Below, one piece after another: positions 1-11,597 of a stretch of DNA of 64,000 bases. The notes beneath the pieces are model-generated. The model was given only the letters and a program-made list of their open reading frames with translations, searched no databases and was not told where the DNA came from. The translations under genes were made by a program, and so were the position numbers. The DNA lies in the NCBI RefSeq assembly GCF_902459465.1, contig NC_047071.1, positions 10,370,002-10,434,001 of the forward strand, given 5' to 3'. Numbering within the stretch: the first letter of the stretch is position 1; the number at the start of each line of letters is the position of its first letter. This DNA comes from Asterias rubens. Taxonomy: Eukaryota; Echinodermata; Asteroidea; Forcipulatida; Asteriidae.

Positions 1-248
1 TCTGCAGCGTGCCGTGGCTGAGCGGTTTAGAGCTCGGGACTCAAGCTCTGACATTTCTGATCACCAGAGTGTTGATTTAATTCCTCGTCATGGAATTTGT
101 ATCCTATAACTGGTTTGTCCTTCGGACTGGAAATTAAGCCATAGGTCCTGTGTAATAGAATTGATTGTGCTCATATGAAAGTGCCCGGAGCACACACCGT
201 CGAAGAGTAGGGATTAACCCTGGTGTTTCTGGTTCACAAAGCAAGCAC
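1..248 (+). mobile_element. tRNA-Leu/Ser-derived SINE (family 2), 5' end possibly cut by the window
   Basis: The first 60 bases read as a decayed class II tRNA (TGGCTGAGCGGT as an A-box-like D arm, followed by GGACTCAAGCTC as an anticodon region). They are followed by a non-tRNA body (CCTTCGGACTGG, then GTGCCCGGAGCACACACCG). Related heads recur at 5813, 26262 and, inverted, near 52090 and 52930, so this is a dispersed family and not a working tRNA. The tail boundary is approximate. Confidence 0.6.
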
Positions 249-361
249 GCTTGTTTACAGGTTTCCTCAGGCTTTTTATCTAGTACTGTGATTAAGTTCA
301 CTTATGAGGCATCTTTGGCTTCATTACCAAAAATTTATAAATGAAAGTACAAGAGACTAAC

Positions 362-591
362 AATTTTATGCTTCCTGTTGAAGTTTTCTTGGTAGTGCCA
401 GCCTTGGCTGCCTCTTCAGCCTTCTGTTTCTTCTTTTCTGCCATTTTTCTTTGAATCTCTTGTTTCTTTTGCTCAATAAGACGCTCTTGTTCGCTGATCG
501 ACACCGCCTTAGACTGGCTCAGATCTGGCTGCTGGTTACCCTGGGCCTGGTAACCATGCCAACGAGCTCCTCCAGTGTTACGGAATGACAT
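362..591 (-). CDS. First coding exon of a SUGP1-like (SURP and G-patch) protein, partial
   Basis: The minus-strand reading frame begins MSFRNTGGARWHGYQAQG and runs into a charged helix containing ISEQERLIEQKKQEIQRKM followed by a Lys/Glu/Ala-rich stretch. An N-terminal helix of the type EELIAQKKREIEAKM is what I recall from the splicing factor SUGP1, so that is my tentative family. No SURP or G-patch domain lies inside the window. A 3' splice site (TTCTTTCAG) sits directly before the ATG on the minus strand, so an untranslated exon probably lies further right. The end is uncertain: I placed it at a GTTAGT donor (phase 2), but a GTAATG donor after base 328 (phase 0) is equally possible. The remainder of the gene lies off the left edge. 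Other Lys/Glu-rich nuclear proteins could begin similarly. Confidence 0.45.
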
Positions 592-2007
592 CCTGAAAGA
601 ATCTGGTCACAGCTAAAGACCATGTAAGGGGAAAAAATCATAATTTTTTTAGCCAATTTATTTTATTGTAATACAAAGATAAAACCATTCTCTTACGAGT
701 GGTAGAAATATTCTTCTTGCGAAGGGATATGGGTGAGTGTCAATTTAGCCAGAGGTTTTTTTGTGTACTATTTCCATTCAAAGCAAAATATTATTTTCCT
801 AGATACATTCACGCGCTTATTACGCAAGCATGTACAAGATGCGCAAAAACTTGGGAAGCAGAATCATTGATTCTGCTGAGCTGAGAGACTGAACACACAC
901 ATGTCAAAAACTTGAATGTAGATAAATAAAAAAATAAAAATGTGAAGTTGGGTTGGGGTTTCCTGCTGAAAATTAAATGAGTTAACTTATTAATAGTGAT
1001 AGTAGTTACTAGTAGACCCAAGTATGTTTAGTTTATATCTAGCCACAGTATAGGCCTACTTTATAACAATGCAAACTTTAGTTTTTATTTTAATTAATCA
1101 ATAATTGAATAAATTAACATCACTGCATCGACTTCTTTCTTTTTTCAATCCATTATTTCACTTTCACTATGTCACACTCACATGGACATTGCAATGTTTA
1201 CATACACCACCAACATTGGCGGACATATTATGCCATTGGCTGTATGCACCGGGCCCACCACACAGTACACTCCTATCACGTCCGCCATCTGCAGTCAATG
1301 CCCCATGCATGCTATGCTAGCTAGCTGTGCATTGCGTTGATTGTATTGTGAGTTGAAAAGGGTTGACATTTGCAATTTTGATCTTCGCCTGCTATAAAGT
1401 TTGAGGTTTGATTTGCACATATCACTGATATTATCAGGCATTTCTTATATTAATAATGAAAGTCTACTTTTTGATGAAAATGGCCGTTTTACTTACTTTG
1501 GAAGAACTTTTTAGTTACTCAAATCCGAGAGCCTTCGCTGTTTACTCGATTGCGTGTTACGTGCCTCATTATTATGTCGCTCTTCGCTTCGTATCCGAAG
1601 AAATTACTGTTTCAACCTACTGCCGCTAGAGGGCGTTTGTCGGAATTTCCAATCGCAAGCTAGCTGCACATAAATCATAACAAAATAATGCCAGATTTTA
1701 CAAGTAAGTGTTCAAAAACTGTTGACTGTAACAAACACGAGTCAAGTTTGATCATTACTTTATCAATCACAGCTTAAGATTGCGAGATTTTAAAAAACAA
1801 TCAAGCTAAAAAAACTGTTTTTCGTCACTTACTAAAGGCAGGATTTTTATGTTAATTTACTGATGCATTCTTAGTCGTACTTCGGATACGTTTTCGTCAT
1901 AAACCTCTCAAAGTCGAAGAAACGTGTTCAGCAGCACCAGCTCAGGCGGTGATCAGCAGTCACTTTAATTCTCTGCACAGCAATTCTTGAAGTTGAAATT
2001 GTTGAAA
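592..2007. other. Divergent spacer between the SUGP1-like gene and SMN; presumed promoter region
   Basis: The spacer is mostly AT-rich with no supported coding frame. The two flanking genes are transcribed away from each other, so start sites and untranslated leader exons for both should lie here. The SMN leader probably occupies roughly 1900-2007, just before its ATG. I see no TATA box that I would defend. Confidence 0.4.
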
Positions 2008-5000
2008 ATGAACCAAGCTTCTGCACTTGTCTTTCGTACCGAAAAGGTACATATTATTATGGTTTTTGATACTTTTTTACATTTGAGAATTATTGACATT
2101 GTTGTTCTTCGACTATTCTTTGAACAATTGGAAGTTACTGCTTTTTTATATAAACGCCTTATTTATACCATTTTATAGGCCCCTATTTATTTTTTAAACA
2201 ATTTTATTAAATTTTAGGAGAATTTAAGCATTATTAATTTATTTGAAAAAATTTCAGTATCCTGCCACCACTTTTTAACCAAACAAAATCTCCTAAAAAT
2301 AGTTATTTGTGAACCCTTTGAATGATAGATTCTAACTAATATTTGGTCAGCCCCGCCCCTGTGCCGTCACTGTGTGTAGTGGCACTCATCATCATGTACA
2401 TGGATGACATCTTTTTCATCTGCTGGACCAGTGCAGTGATGATGCAAGCCTCACACTTCACAGCGTTCATTTATCTCATAAATTCCTTCCACAGGCACAG
2501 GACCCTCAAGCTTACGAGCGACTCTCAACCAAAGATACCCACCCACCCGTGTCAGAGTTAACACTACAGATAATGGTTTAAAGGGACACGTTGCCTTGGA
2601 TCGGACGAGTTGGTCTAAAAAAGCGTTTGTAACCGTTTGTTACAAAATGCATAAAGATGTTGTACAACTTAAAGTAAAATATAATGATCCACACAAATAC
2701 GCCTTGAAATTGCATGGTTTTCATTTAACATCGTCGACTAACACGGTCGTCCATTTATGGGAGTCAAATTTTTGACTCCCATAAATGGCTGACCGTGTTA
2801 TTTTGCAAAGTAAAAAGGAAACCACAATTTTGAGGCATATTTGTGCAGATCATAGCACTCTACTTTTACATCTTACCAATGCATTTTATAACAAACGATT
2901 TTTATAGACCAACTCGTCCGATCTAAGGCAACGAGTCACTTTAATCATAGGCCCAGTAACTGGGACGCTGTACTCCTATTTTTTTTTATTATGTTGTCAT
3001 TATCGGCCGTGCTGTACTTTTTTACTTTTTTCGAAACTTTGTTTATCGGTAGAATATACAACCATTTGGTACAATCGATAACAAAATTTTGAAAAAAGGA
3101 GTACAGTATGCCAAGGTGTGCCAGCTTAATCACAGATTCCTCCTTGGTTAAACACACAGATAAATATCAATTCTACATTCAACTAGCTGTCACCCTCATT
3201 GCCTAATTCAGGGAGTTAGGACCTCAGACATCGTCAAATCTTTTCTGATGATTCTTATTTTATCCACCACTCACACAGGAACTTAAGAAGCGCTTTGTTT
3301 CCAGGGGTCATATCCCCCTAGCAGTCCATCGAGCGATCCAGAAAGTCAAGGCTCGTTCTAGGGAGTCAGTACTTTCCAAAGGACCCAAGCAACAACAGAG
3401 TTCCAAGGGGAAAGTTAATTTTGTTATGACTTTCCACCCCTGAACTTCCTCCCATACGAAGAATAAACAGTTCTAAACATCAAATTCTTCACACATCCGA
3501 TCGACTTCATCAAGGTGCGGTACAGGAAGAACCCATAGTTGCGTACAGACGCCCACCTGTTCATTAGAGTAGGGAGAAACTGTGGATAAGGCGCCTTCAG
3601 ACCATTCAACCCCATGGTCTGAACATCCAAGAAGGAGATGACTTCTCCTTCTCCCCACAGATCCACTTTTCTAGCTTGCCTCATTTACTAATCAACTTTA
3701 GCCACCTCTTTCCATGCAAGGGCATCCTACACATACACAGTAGTCATATGCTTTATAAGTTCCGTTTGTGCTTGATGAGTTGATTGTGGTTGAGTTTGAA
3801 ATGATGAATAATTGCAATTAACCCAACAGAACTGTCTAAGTCCAAGCATTCTTGGTAGAAGCATTGAGGAAGGAACCATGGTAAGAAGTGAGCTTGTAGG
3901 TGGGCAAACTGGACAGGTGCTGATTATTTTCTTTGTCTCTGTTTTTTGTTTCAGAGTGATGACAATGATGCATCTGATATCTGGGATGACACTGCCTTAA
4001 TCAAAGCATACGACAAAGCCATTAAGTCCATCCAGGTAAGACCATGTCCAGTGTTAAAGTAGATTCATGTGGTGAATGCATACAGAGTACACAGTCAACC
4101 CTCCTACTGTATGTCCATTCAGTATCATCCATTGTAGTTTTGAATGATACAGACAATGCCAGGCTGCTGCATGTGGTCAATGCATATGTGCATGCACAAT
4201 GGGCCATATTTTTGACCGCATGAGGGCGCTCTCAATCACTTCCGGGGGTATATCATTGATCGCCATTATAACTCGTCAGTATAATGGAGATTAATGGGGT
4301 ATATTTATTCATTCATACCCAAAACAGTTGTTAAAGATTGTTACACATTACCAACACAGACATCTAATCCAACATGGACAGTAAGACTTTTAAAAGGAGC
4401 TGTTATAATCCAACTCTAAAGCAAATTGAAACAACGGCACAACAAAACTGACAGAATGCCTATTAATCTGTGCAGGGCGAATCGCGTTTACTCCCGGAAG
4501 TGATCAAAATACTATTTATAGCGCCCTCACGCGGTCAAAAATAAGGCGCATTAGTCCTGTGCACAGTTATGCCACCATGCACAACCCATTAATTTGAATG
4601 ATTTCAAATGAAAAACATGACTAAGAGTAGGCGTAGGAGGGTTAATGTCAACACAATTTTCATTCTTTACAGGGTAGAGGCAGCAATGAAGAAAGTGGTG
4701 AGGTAGAGAATGGCAGAAGCAGTGCCAGTAATGCCAGCAGACGTCGCAAGAGGAAATATTACTCACACCACAAGATGAACCGGAAGAAACAAGGGGTGGG
4801 TTATGATTGTTTGTTTTGTTTGTATGTAACAGTTTGTAAAACAACAAAGACTTATTATTTTAAACAAGCTTTTTACTAAATGTGCTTCTATTTTTCCTCT
4901 CCTAATTACATATTTGTATCTATTGTCCTTATGTCAATGCATTTTTACAGGGCTGTTTATGTCAATGCATTTTTACCGTTATGTCAATGCATTTTAATTA

Positions 5001-8000
5001 ACTGTTGTAGGCCTGCTACTGCATTTTTGTCAGTATTTTTACTGTTCTATCTACTGTCTTTATGCATTCTTTAATGTCAATGTTGTATCTACTATCTTGA
5101 TATCGATGCATTTTTAGTGTCTTCTGGCTTTAACTGTTTGGGAAGTCCTGTATTAAAAGCATCTTGTGATTTATTTTATGGATTGTGGTATTTTCTTGCT
5201 TTTACCAGATGTTACAACATGTAGCTTTTTAATCACTGACTAAATATTTTGTATGGATTTAATGGAATGGGCCCATTTAAGTTATAAAATTATTAACGTG
5301 CATTTTTCATCCAATTTAAGATACATAAGAAAAACTGTAAATGCGACAAATTACTAAAAAAAAATTCATATGATCCACACCTTGCAAAGCTTCAAACATG
5401 TCAAACATCGCTTAAATTAGAATTAGAATTAGAATTAGAATTATTTTATTGTCCACGTTAAATGTAAGATGTTTTTCTGCATTAAGTTGTGTGCGAATTG
5501 AACCTTCAGGAAGCCCATGGCTCTTCTTGTAACCCGTTACATGGTACGTTGATTTTTATTAAAATATCACCAGTGGAAAGTCGGTGATCGTTGCCGTGCG
5601 ACATACACGGAGGACGAGTTCATTTACGACGCCGTGATTAAGCTCATCGACAGTGACACGTCTACCTGTTGGGTGACGTACATCGGCTACGGCAATGAAG
5701 AGGAGAAAGAACTGAGTGAACTCATGTCTGCTGGATCGGAGAGTGCCTCCCCATCGAGACCAGTTAATGGAGACTTTGAGGTAGGTTCGGGATGAGTTTG
5801 ACTTTACTGTAGATGGGGTGTCGTGGATGGGGGGGATAAGAGCACTGGACTCAAGGTCTGGCGTTTCAGTTAAGCAAAGTGTGGGTTCGAGTCCTGGTCA
5901 TCACACTTGTGTCCTTGAGCAAGACACTTAACTATTTGTGTTTCTCTCCAAGTAAATGGGTACCTGTGATGGCAGAGATAGTTATTGTGATTAGTTGCAC
6001 ATACATGTATTTGTTGCGTAGGCTGCACACTCCTCAGAGAGCTGATGAGATGATTTAAGAAATGGCCTTGCCCTCTCAATAGACTGATCCAGTAGGCTCC
6101 ACCCACGACGCACGTGTGAGCAAGAACATGTGGGGTTCTCCAATGCCTTTCTGCACAACTCTGCCGCACGCACCAAGCATACGCGCACTCATGTCGGACC
6201 TTATTGTCGGACCTTTGTTGCGTTGTAATTGGTCAATATGCAATGGGGCGGAGCTTAATGGATCGGTCTATTAGATGAAACTCCATTCATGCATTTATTA
6301 TTTAAAATACCACAACAAAAACTTAGGACATCCAGAATTTTGTGAGTGTACAAAACTTTGAAATCTACCTTTTCTTTGTTTCTTCAACAGGCAGGCTATG
6401 AATCAATGGACTACCCTAACCACACCCAAAGCCCCGCTCATTCTGGGTCAGAGTTCAGGGGTCAAAACTACAACTCGTATCAAGGTGCACAGGCCTGGCA
6501 CCAACCTCACTCCCAATTCATTCCGCCTGGCCCCCCTCGGATGCATTGGCCGCCCCATCCAATGGTGAGTTTGTTCTACAGTCAGACACGCACAATGTAC
6601 TACTGACCATGACCTATTTTCTGCGCTTACGTCACGTCAAGCATTTTTCATGGGTTAGCAGGGAACTTTGGCTGGTGGGCGTGCAGACTCCTAGGCATTC
6701 TTGCTTACACAGCTAGCGCAGAACTTCTGCGCTTGCCAGTTTTGCGCTTGCCTGCCAGTAGAAATTATATGCGAACTCCTAGGCATTCTCGCTTACACAG
6801 CTAGCGCAGAACTTCTGCGCTTGCCTGCCAGTAGAAATTATATAATTGTTATTTATATTTTCTATGTAATGTTCAAGTTTGTGTTATCTCTTGTATTTGT
6901 ATGTGCTTTTGTAGGTTGTTTTTGTCTGGATCACCTTTAGATAGTGATTATTTCGCGTTTTGGTTATCTGCAGGCCCGTTCTCTGTAGTCTTATTTTTAG
7001 TGTTATTTTTCTGTGTACTGTTTGGAAATACCTGGAAATATATAAATAAAATTAAAAATAACAGGGATCGTAAGCAAAGAATTCAGTGGTAAGCAGAGCC
7101 ATGAAATTGGGCCCTTGTCACGTTGCTTGTAAAATGAGTGATGTTGTGCATTCCAGGGCACTTCCTGGCAGGCATATGCCAAATTGTTGATGGTCTTATT
7201 GATTGTTGCGGAAGGTCTTAAACGTTTTATTGTAACTCGTACAAATAAAAGTATTGTGAGACCAGTTTTCATATCAAAAAGTATAACAAAAATGTGTTAT
7301 TTTGGGGATTATTCCAGCAGTGTACATATTGTGCCAGCAGAAAGCATTTATTACCAGATTCACACACTACTTGTACTTTAAAAGCTAACATTTTGTCCTT
7401 TAAATCACACAGCAACCTAGCTTCACTCCACCGAGTATGCCTCCATTTCCTTACTATCCTGGCAGTGGGTTTATGCCCCAGGTAAATAAACATAATTCAC
7501 TCTTTGCAAGCAAACATATAAGTCATTTGTTAAAAGTTTTGCATTAATTATAGCATTTTAGCCTTGTTTTTGATGAACTTGCATAACAGTTATCTGTTTT
7601 TTGAAACACACATACATGTAGGCCTGCACACTTGCATTTTTGCATCCCTGTGGAGACATCTTTTGTTCTTTCATTTGTCCCTGTAGTTGATAAACTCCCA
7701 TAGATACAATGTATGTCCCCAAATTCATTGCGAGGGACCCGTCTTTAGCATCCCCCTATTGAGATTTTGTGTGTTCCCTTTTCTGTTTTTTTTTTCTTGT
7801 TTTTCTTCCATTCTCCATAAGGTTTTGTGAGTATGAAATCACACACTTAAAGTCACCTGGAAGTGGTATTTTTTCAAAATAAAGCTTTTGTCACTAATAT
7901 ATGTGTTTTGATGAGTGGAATGTGAATAAACAGTTAACTAAGGTTTTAAAAAATCAGTTCTTATGTTATTTACAAATTTAAGAGTAGACCCCGACCCGAG

Positions 8001-9307
8001 AGGGCGCTGTTTGTGACGTCAACCGAGGCAGACTTTGCCTGTAATGCGTAGAGTAAACGCAATTGCAAAGTACATGTACGGACCAAGTCGTGAGTTTGTA
8101 AGTTTCAACAACAAAAAAATTGGGTTTTTTTCGGCAATGCCGACCAGGTGTATTGCTGCTGAATGCAGAAAAACACTTTTTGAAATGTACCAACTCACGA
8201 CTTGGACGTACATGTACTTTGCACGTGTGTTTACTATATGCATTGCAGGCAAAGTCTGCCTCGATTGACGTCACAAAAGGGGTAGGCGGAGTCAGCCCCC
8301 CAAACAACTTCATATATTTTTTAAACATATAAATTGTGACAAACAATTACTAAAAAAATTGTTTTATTGTTCGTAAGCATATACTCTTATGTTTGAAAGA
8401 AAAACAATTTTATTTCCAGGTGACTTTAATTAGTTCATCAACTAAATTTAACACCTAGGCCTATTTAACAGCAGTAACATATTTTTTTACTTTCTTGATG
8501 ATGTCTGGCTTCTCCATTTTAAAACAGCCATGAATTGCTACATACACTGTTTTTATGTCTCCTCCTTACAGGGTTTTGGAATGCCTCATATACCCTCCAT
8601 GATACCTCCTCCACCACCGATGTCTACACCTCCCGAGGTACACCAAGAGGGTAATGAGGAGGCTCTCCATTCCATGCTAATGTCTTGGTATATGAGTGGG
8701 TATCACACCGGTTACTACCAGGTAATTTAGAACTCGTGGAATTCTCAGCAGTTCACTAGCAACCAATTCCAGAAAATCTTTAAAATGAAAAATACTCCTA
8801 TTTCATTTTCTCAGTAATAAGGTGTTAATTTGTATTCCCAAAGTGTTCCTATAAAATCATCCAGTGAGGGGCCAGTTTGGTGGCATAATGAGATAACCAG
8901 TGTGTACGATGTGATTAAGACAATGGAAATATAAATAAAAATATTATATATTTGTAATGTTTTTAAATGTAAATTTTTTGTAATTCAGCCTTAGTACTGC
9001 GAGGACAGGTTTTAAAATCCATTTTATCTATCTATTTATTTATCTATCCACCATTAAAATATGTCAGCATGTGCCGACAGTGTCCCTCACTGCAGGGTTC
9101 TAAATGAACTTATGACGAAGAACAAAGTTAAGACTATGGGTGATCAGCTGGTTTATAATTTCCCAATTGTTAATTTTTTTTGTTTTCCCCCAGGGATTGA
9201 AACAAGGGAGATCATCCTTTCATTCCGCCTCTCCTAGAATGCCAGAAAGTAGAAGACAATCAGAGCGCCAGTCAAGACCAAGAAATAGTGGTGCTCAATC
9301 TAGATAG
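2008..9307 (+). CDS. SMN: Survival motor neuron protein (SMN), eight exons, 318 aa
   Basis: Exons: 2008-2046, 3955-4035, 4673-4795, 5574-5780, 6391-6564, 7413-7481, 8572-8721, 9194-9307 (TAG). All have GT..AG borders and all introns are phase 0. Exon 2 carries the Gemin2-binding signature [16 protein letters not shown] (about residues 21-36). Exon 3 is a Lys/Arg-rich linker. Exon 4 is a Tudor domain starting WKVGDRC at residue 82. The aromatic cage that binds symmetric dimethyl-arginine on Sm proteins is intact (W82, Y99, Y117, Y120, N122), and E124 matches human E134, a spinal muscular atrophy site. Exons 5-7 are Pro-rich. Exon 7 ends in the oligomerisation YG box [16 protein letters not shown] (about 265-280). 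The last exon adds a basic Ser/Arg tail. Human SMN is 294 aa. SMN assembles Sm cores on snRNAs in cytoplasm and nuclear bodies. The least certain part is the 13-residue first exon ([13 protein letters not shown]), chosen by phase, Kozak position and its similarity to the VLF-type start of vertebrate SMN. Confidence 0.96.
2340..3690 (+). pseudogene. Decayed Penelope-like retroelement (reverse transcriptase and linker remnants)
   Basis: Three pieces appear in the order expected for a Penelope-like element. At 2394-2540 the frame reads [13 protein letters not shown] with a downstream [12 protein letters not shown], resembling the reverse transcriptase catalytic YxDD motif and the segment after it. 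At about 3145-3180 [12 protein letters not shown] resembles the conserved KPTDxxQYL motif. At about 3280-3580 the frame reads [19 protein letters not shown], then NFVMTFHP, then after a frame change [13 protein letters not shown], like the linker before the GIY-YIG endonuclease. Stops and frame shifts show it is dead. A hairpin element at 2580-2942 interrupts it. It lies in SMN intron 1, same strand. The family call rests on recalled motifs. Confidence 0.6.
2580..2942. mobile_element. Hairpin MITE inside the Penelope-like relic
   Basis: The ends are inverted repeats: TTGGATCGGACGAGTTGGTC on the left matches GACCAACTCGTCCGATCTAA on the right, with GACACGTTGCC against GGCAACGAGTC further out. 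The symmetry continues to a centre near 2769, where GACTCCCATAAATGG faces its complement. It has no coding capacity and is best described as a non-autonomous DNA transposon. Confidence 0.75.
4036..4672. other. SMN intron 2, mostly a MITE at 4207-4543
   Basis: An element with terminal inverted repeats fills 4207-4543. TTTTTGACCGCATGAGGGCGC on the left matches GCGCCCTCACGCGGTCAAAA on the right, and inner arms CACTTCCGGGGGTATATCATTGATC and TCCCGGAAGTGATC also pair. The remainder is unremarkable intron sequence. Confidence 0.7.
4796..5573. other. SMN intron 3 with short tandem repeats
   Basis: The intron holds several imperfect copies of TATGTCAATGCATTTTTAC between about 4930 and 5115 and a hexamer run (AGAATT, about five units) at 5414-5443. 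I see no coding frame. Confidence 0.6.
5813..6010 (+). mobile_element. tRNA-Leu/Ser-derived SINE (family 2) in SMN intron 4
   Basis: A degenerate D arm is followed by GGACTCAAGGTCTGG, a good B box (GGGTTCGAGTCC) at about 5883-5894, then TGTCCTTGAGCAAGACACTTA and a body ending near ATGGGTACCTGTGATGG. The last two words are shared with the copies at 26262 and, inverted, at about 52030 and 52780. Confidence 0.7.
6077..6274. mobile_element. Short MITE in SMN intron 4
   Basis: The left end CAATAGACTGATCCAGTAGGCTCCACCC pairs imperfectly with the right end GGGGCGGAGCTTAATGGATCGGTCTATTAG. It sits about 65 bases after the adjacent SINE. Confidence 0.6.
6690..6845. repeat. Tandem duplication in SMN intron 5
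   Basis: A unit running from CTCCTAGGCATTC through GCTAGCGCAGAACTTCTGCGC to GCCAGTAGAAATTATAT occurs twice in succession (period about 89 bases, with an extra 15-base slip in the first copy). The inner AGCGCAGAACTTCTGCGCTT is itself palindromic. The rest of intron 5 (6565-7412) is AT-rich with nothing else I recognise. Confidence 0.75.
7847..8429. mobile_element. Long inverted-repeat MITE in SMN intron 6
   Basis: The ends are TTAAAGTCACCTGGA and TCCAGGTGACTTTAA, a perfect 15-base inverted repeat. Long inner arms also pair: CCGAGGCAGACTTTGCCTG with CAGGCAAAGTCTGCCTCG, and CAAAGTACATGTACG with CGTACATGTACTTTG. The symmetry explains why open frames of similar length occur on both strands. Confidence 0.8.
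8722..9193. other. SMN intron 7, no recognised element
   Basis: This is AT-rich intron with a short ATCT-rich patch at about 9027-9050. The polypyrimidine tract TTTTTTTGTTTTCCCCCAG leads into the last exon. I see nothing else. Confidence 0.5.
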
Positions 9308-10594
9308 CAATGGCCTCATCTCATCTTGTCTCATCTACTGACATTCATCTCACAGTGTTTTTCTAACCAGGAGCTTCAAAGATACTCCCAAGAGGCAAAT
9401 CTTGAAGAGAAAACTGAATTGCAAAGAGTACTGTATGTGATGCGATCGAGCTAAATGAGTCACTGGCTGTGAAAATATCAGCTTGGAGAAGAAACAGGCC
9501 AAAACAAGCAAATGGATGTGAAATTGTCATCATCAAAAAAATGATTTTATTTTAATGCAAAATTTGTTTTTACTTTTTTCAACTTCCTTTCTGATAAATA
9601 ATATCAAAAACAGGTTAAAATTAGCTTTTCTGGTTGTTTCTACTCTCATACATGTGTAACTTTTGAACTAAAGGTGGTATCAGCATGGGGTTTTAAGGGT
9701 ATTAAATCATTATGCTCGTTTCAAATGTATTGAAGAAAGATATTGAATGTTCTTAGTCGACAAGCGACTTATTTTGCTCGAGCGCATCACTTATATTATT
9801 TTCCACTTGCAACCTATGCAACAACAATAAGACGAGATTAGCCCTCCATCAGAGCTACCAACTCTCCCTCATTCTGCAGAAAATATTCCAAAAAAAAGCA
9901 AATCTTTCCGTGTTCTGTTGAGCTAGTTTGACAATCGCCCTGATCGTGGAAGCCTTTCCCCCGTTATGTTGAATGTATATTTCTTAATATCTCACACATT
10001 GTTATCTATATTGTGAAGGAAGGGGGGGTCTGCTGTTGTCTGGTCATTTATTTGTGCTGTCAACTGGAGACGAGTTAGTAACAAGTTAATTCAAATAGTG
10101 GACCCACGGTGTCAGGCCTGAATTCTGTGCTTGAGAGGGCAAGGCAGTTTTTCCTTGGTAAGGGCACCTCTATGAGGGATGTGTAAATCTCTTGACCGTT
10201 TGTACAACGCACTTACACACAGCTATCCTGTCCACCAATTTGCGAGTCAAAAATAATTGGATTCCCAAAATGGTACTACGCTCTGTACGGTTGTGCGTTC
10301 CATGCAGTGCAAGGGAACAACATTGGAACATGTTTGTGAAGGGCACAAAGGCAGTGATATTAGGGGCATAGAGGCAAGTGTTTCAGTTTGGTAGGAGGCC
10401 TGGGCTCGATTTCGCAAAGCACCAAGGTTCATCGTAAGACAAGTTGTCAGTATCGCCAGTGAGCAACTACAATTGATTTGCAGTTAAGATCAATCGTAGC
10501 TCTTAGTGAAATCGGCCTGTGGACTTCATACCATTGTAAAACCAGTTACATGTAATGTTTAACTTAATACTATTTTTAATAAGCGTTTGTGTGA
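9308..10594 (+). other. SMN 3' untranslated region with embedded repeats
   Basis: This is the stretch from the SMN stop to its poly(A) signal, about 1.3 kb. It includes a copy of a dispersed repeat at about 10125-10395 (GCAAGGCAGTTTTTCCTTGG and related words) and a short inverted-repeat element at 10399-10521 (GGGCTCGATTTCGCAAAG at the left, CTTAGTGAAATCGGCC at the right). Confidence 0.5.
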
Positions 10595-10600
10595 AATAAA
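10595..10600 (+). terminator. Poly(A) signal AATAAA for SMN
   Basis: This is a canonical AATAAA hexamer, with another gene's signals on the opposite strand about 30 bases further on. Cleavage is expected about 10-30 bases downstream. Confidence 0.6.
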
Positions 10601-10626
10601 ACTACGGTACAAAAATTATTGATTTG

Positions 10627-10638
10627 TTTATTTTTATT
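10627..10638 (-). terminator. Two tandem poly(A) signals for SERF on the minus strand
   Basis: TTTATTTTTATT on the plus strand gives two overlapping minus-strand AATAAA hexamers. They face the SMN signal, so the two mRNAs should end within a few tens of bases of each other and may overlap at their tips. Confidence 0.55.
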
Positions 10639-11597
10639 TCGTGTTAAATCTGTACAGGGGTATAAACTGAAGTCAAAAAGCTACTTGCGGTGATGTTTTG
10701 TACCAAGTTACATATCTGATTGCAGAGATGAATACAACTCGGTTATGAAAAGCAAAATATTTACAGAATTTGTCAAGAAATTATTGTTTTCCCTTGTAAT
10801 ACGAGATTGACCCTTAGCCATAATGAACCAGCACCACGGACCTTTTTTTTTTATGCAAAAAAAGAAGAAATTGGTAGAACATGAAAGTACTTACATGCAT
10901 AACAATTTTGGACACTCAATGATCAGATCATTGCCAAAAATGTCTGGCATTAACCCTCATACAAACAGGTACCATAGACTTCCACTCAGAGCAGTCTTCA
11001 GTCCAACATGTTCAAATAAAACAGATTGCTAGAGTAAAGGCCGAGTGTGTGCGTACGTATTCTAGTGGAGCGATTCAACCAACAGATTGTAGTTTGTGCC
11101 GTGATCGCCATCGTTCAGGTGTGGATGGATTGAGGTTTTATACCCAGTGCTTTTTTTTTTCCAAATTGACTTATCCAATTGTTTTTTTCATAACTAATAC
11201 TAAGCATTCATGATTGAGGTTTTGCTTTATTGTTTCAAAATACCCAACTGACCTCAGAATTACCATATTATGAGGGACAAGGGAACTTGCATCAGAAACA
11301 CAAACACATACATGACATAGAACTAACACAAGGCACCAAATATTGGCTTGAAATAGAAGAGTAATTATCTATATTTGTACAAGAAGTAAACGTGAAAATC
11401 AAAGGGATTTATTTGAAGCTTAATAACAGCAAATTTATCTGGTTCATCCGTTGAGATATAAAAGTATTTCGTCTGCCCATCTTTCTTTGTACAATAGTCG
11501 CACCCAGATGCTCCCAGTAGACAAAGGGTGAATGTTTTGCCAGGGATATTTGTTGTTGCTGCCCTTTCTCTGCCGATTTCATCTAGGAGCTTAGCGT
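10639..11597 (-). other. Presumed SERF 3' untranslated region
   Basis: About 960 bases lie between the SERF stop codon and its poly(A) signals. I see only a degenerate fragment near 11040-11110 that resembles the element at 23406-23587. Confidence 0.4.

Noticed and set aside
3424-3684. 86-codon minus-strand frame in SMN intron 1
   Set aside because: It lies antisense to the decayed retroelement linker and has no features of its own.
7978-8346. Open frames of 70-122 codons on both strands
   Set aside because: They lie in the arms of a long inverted-repeat MITE; the mirror-image frames follow from the palindrome.
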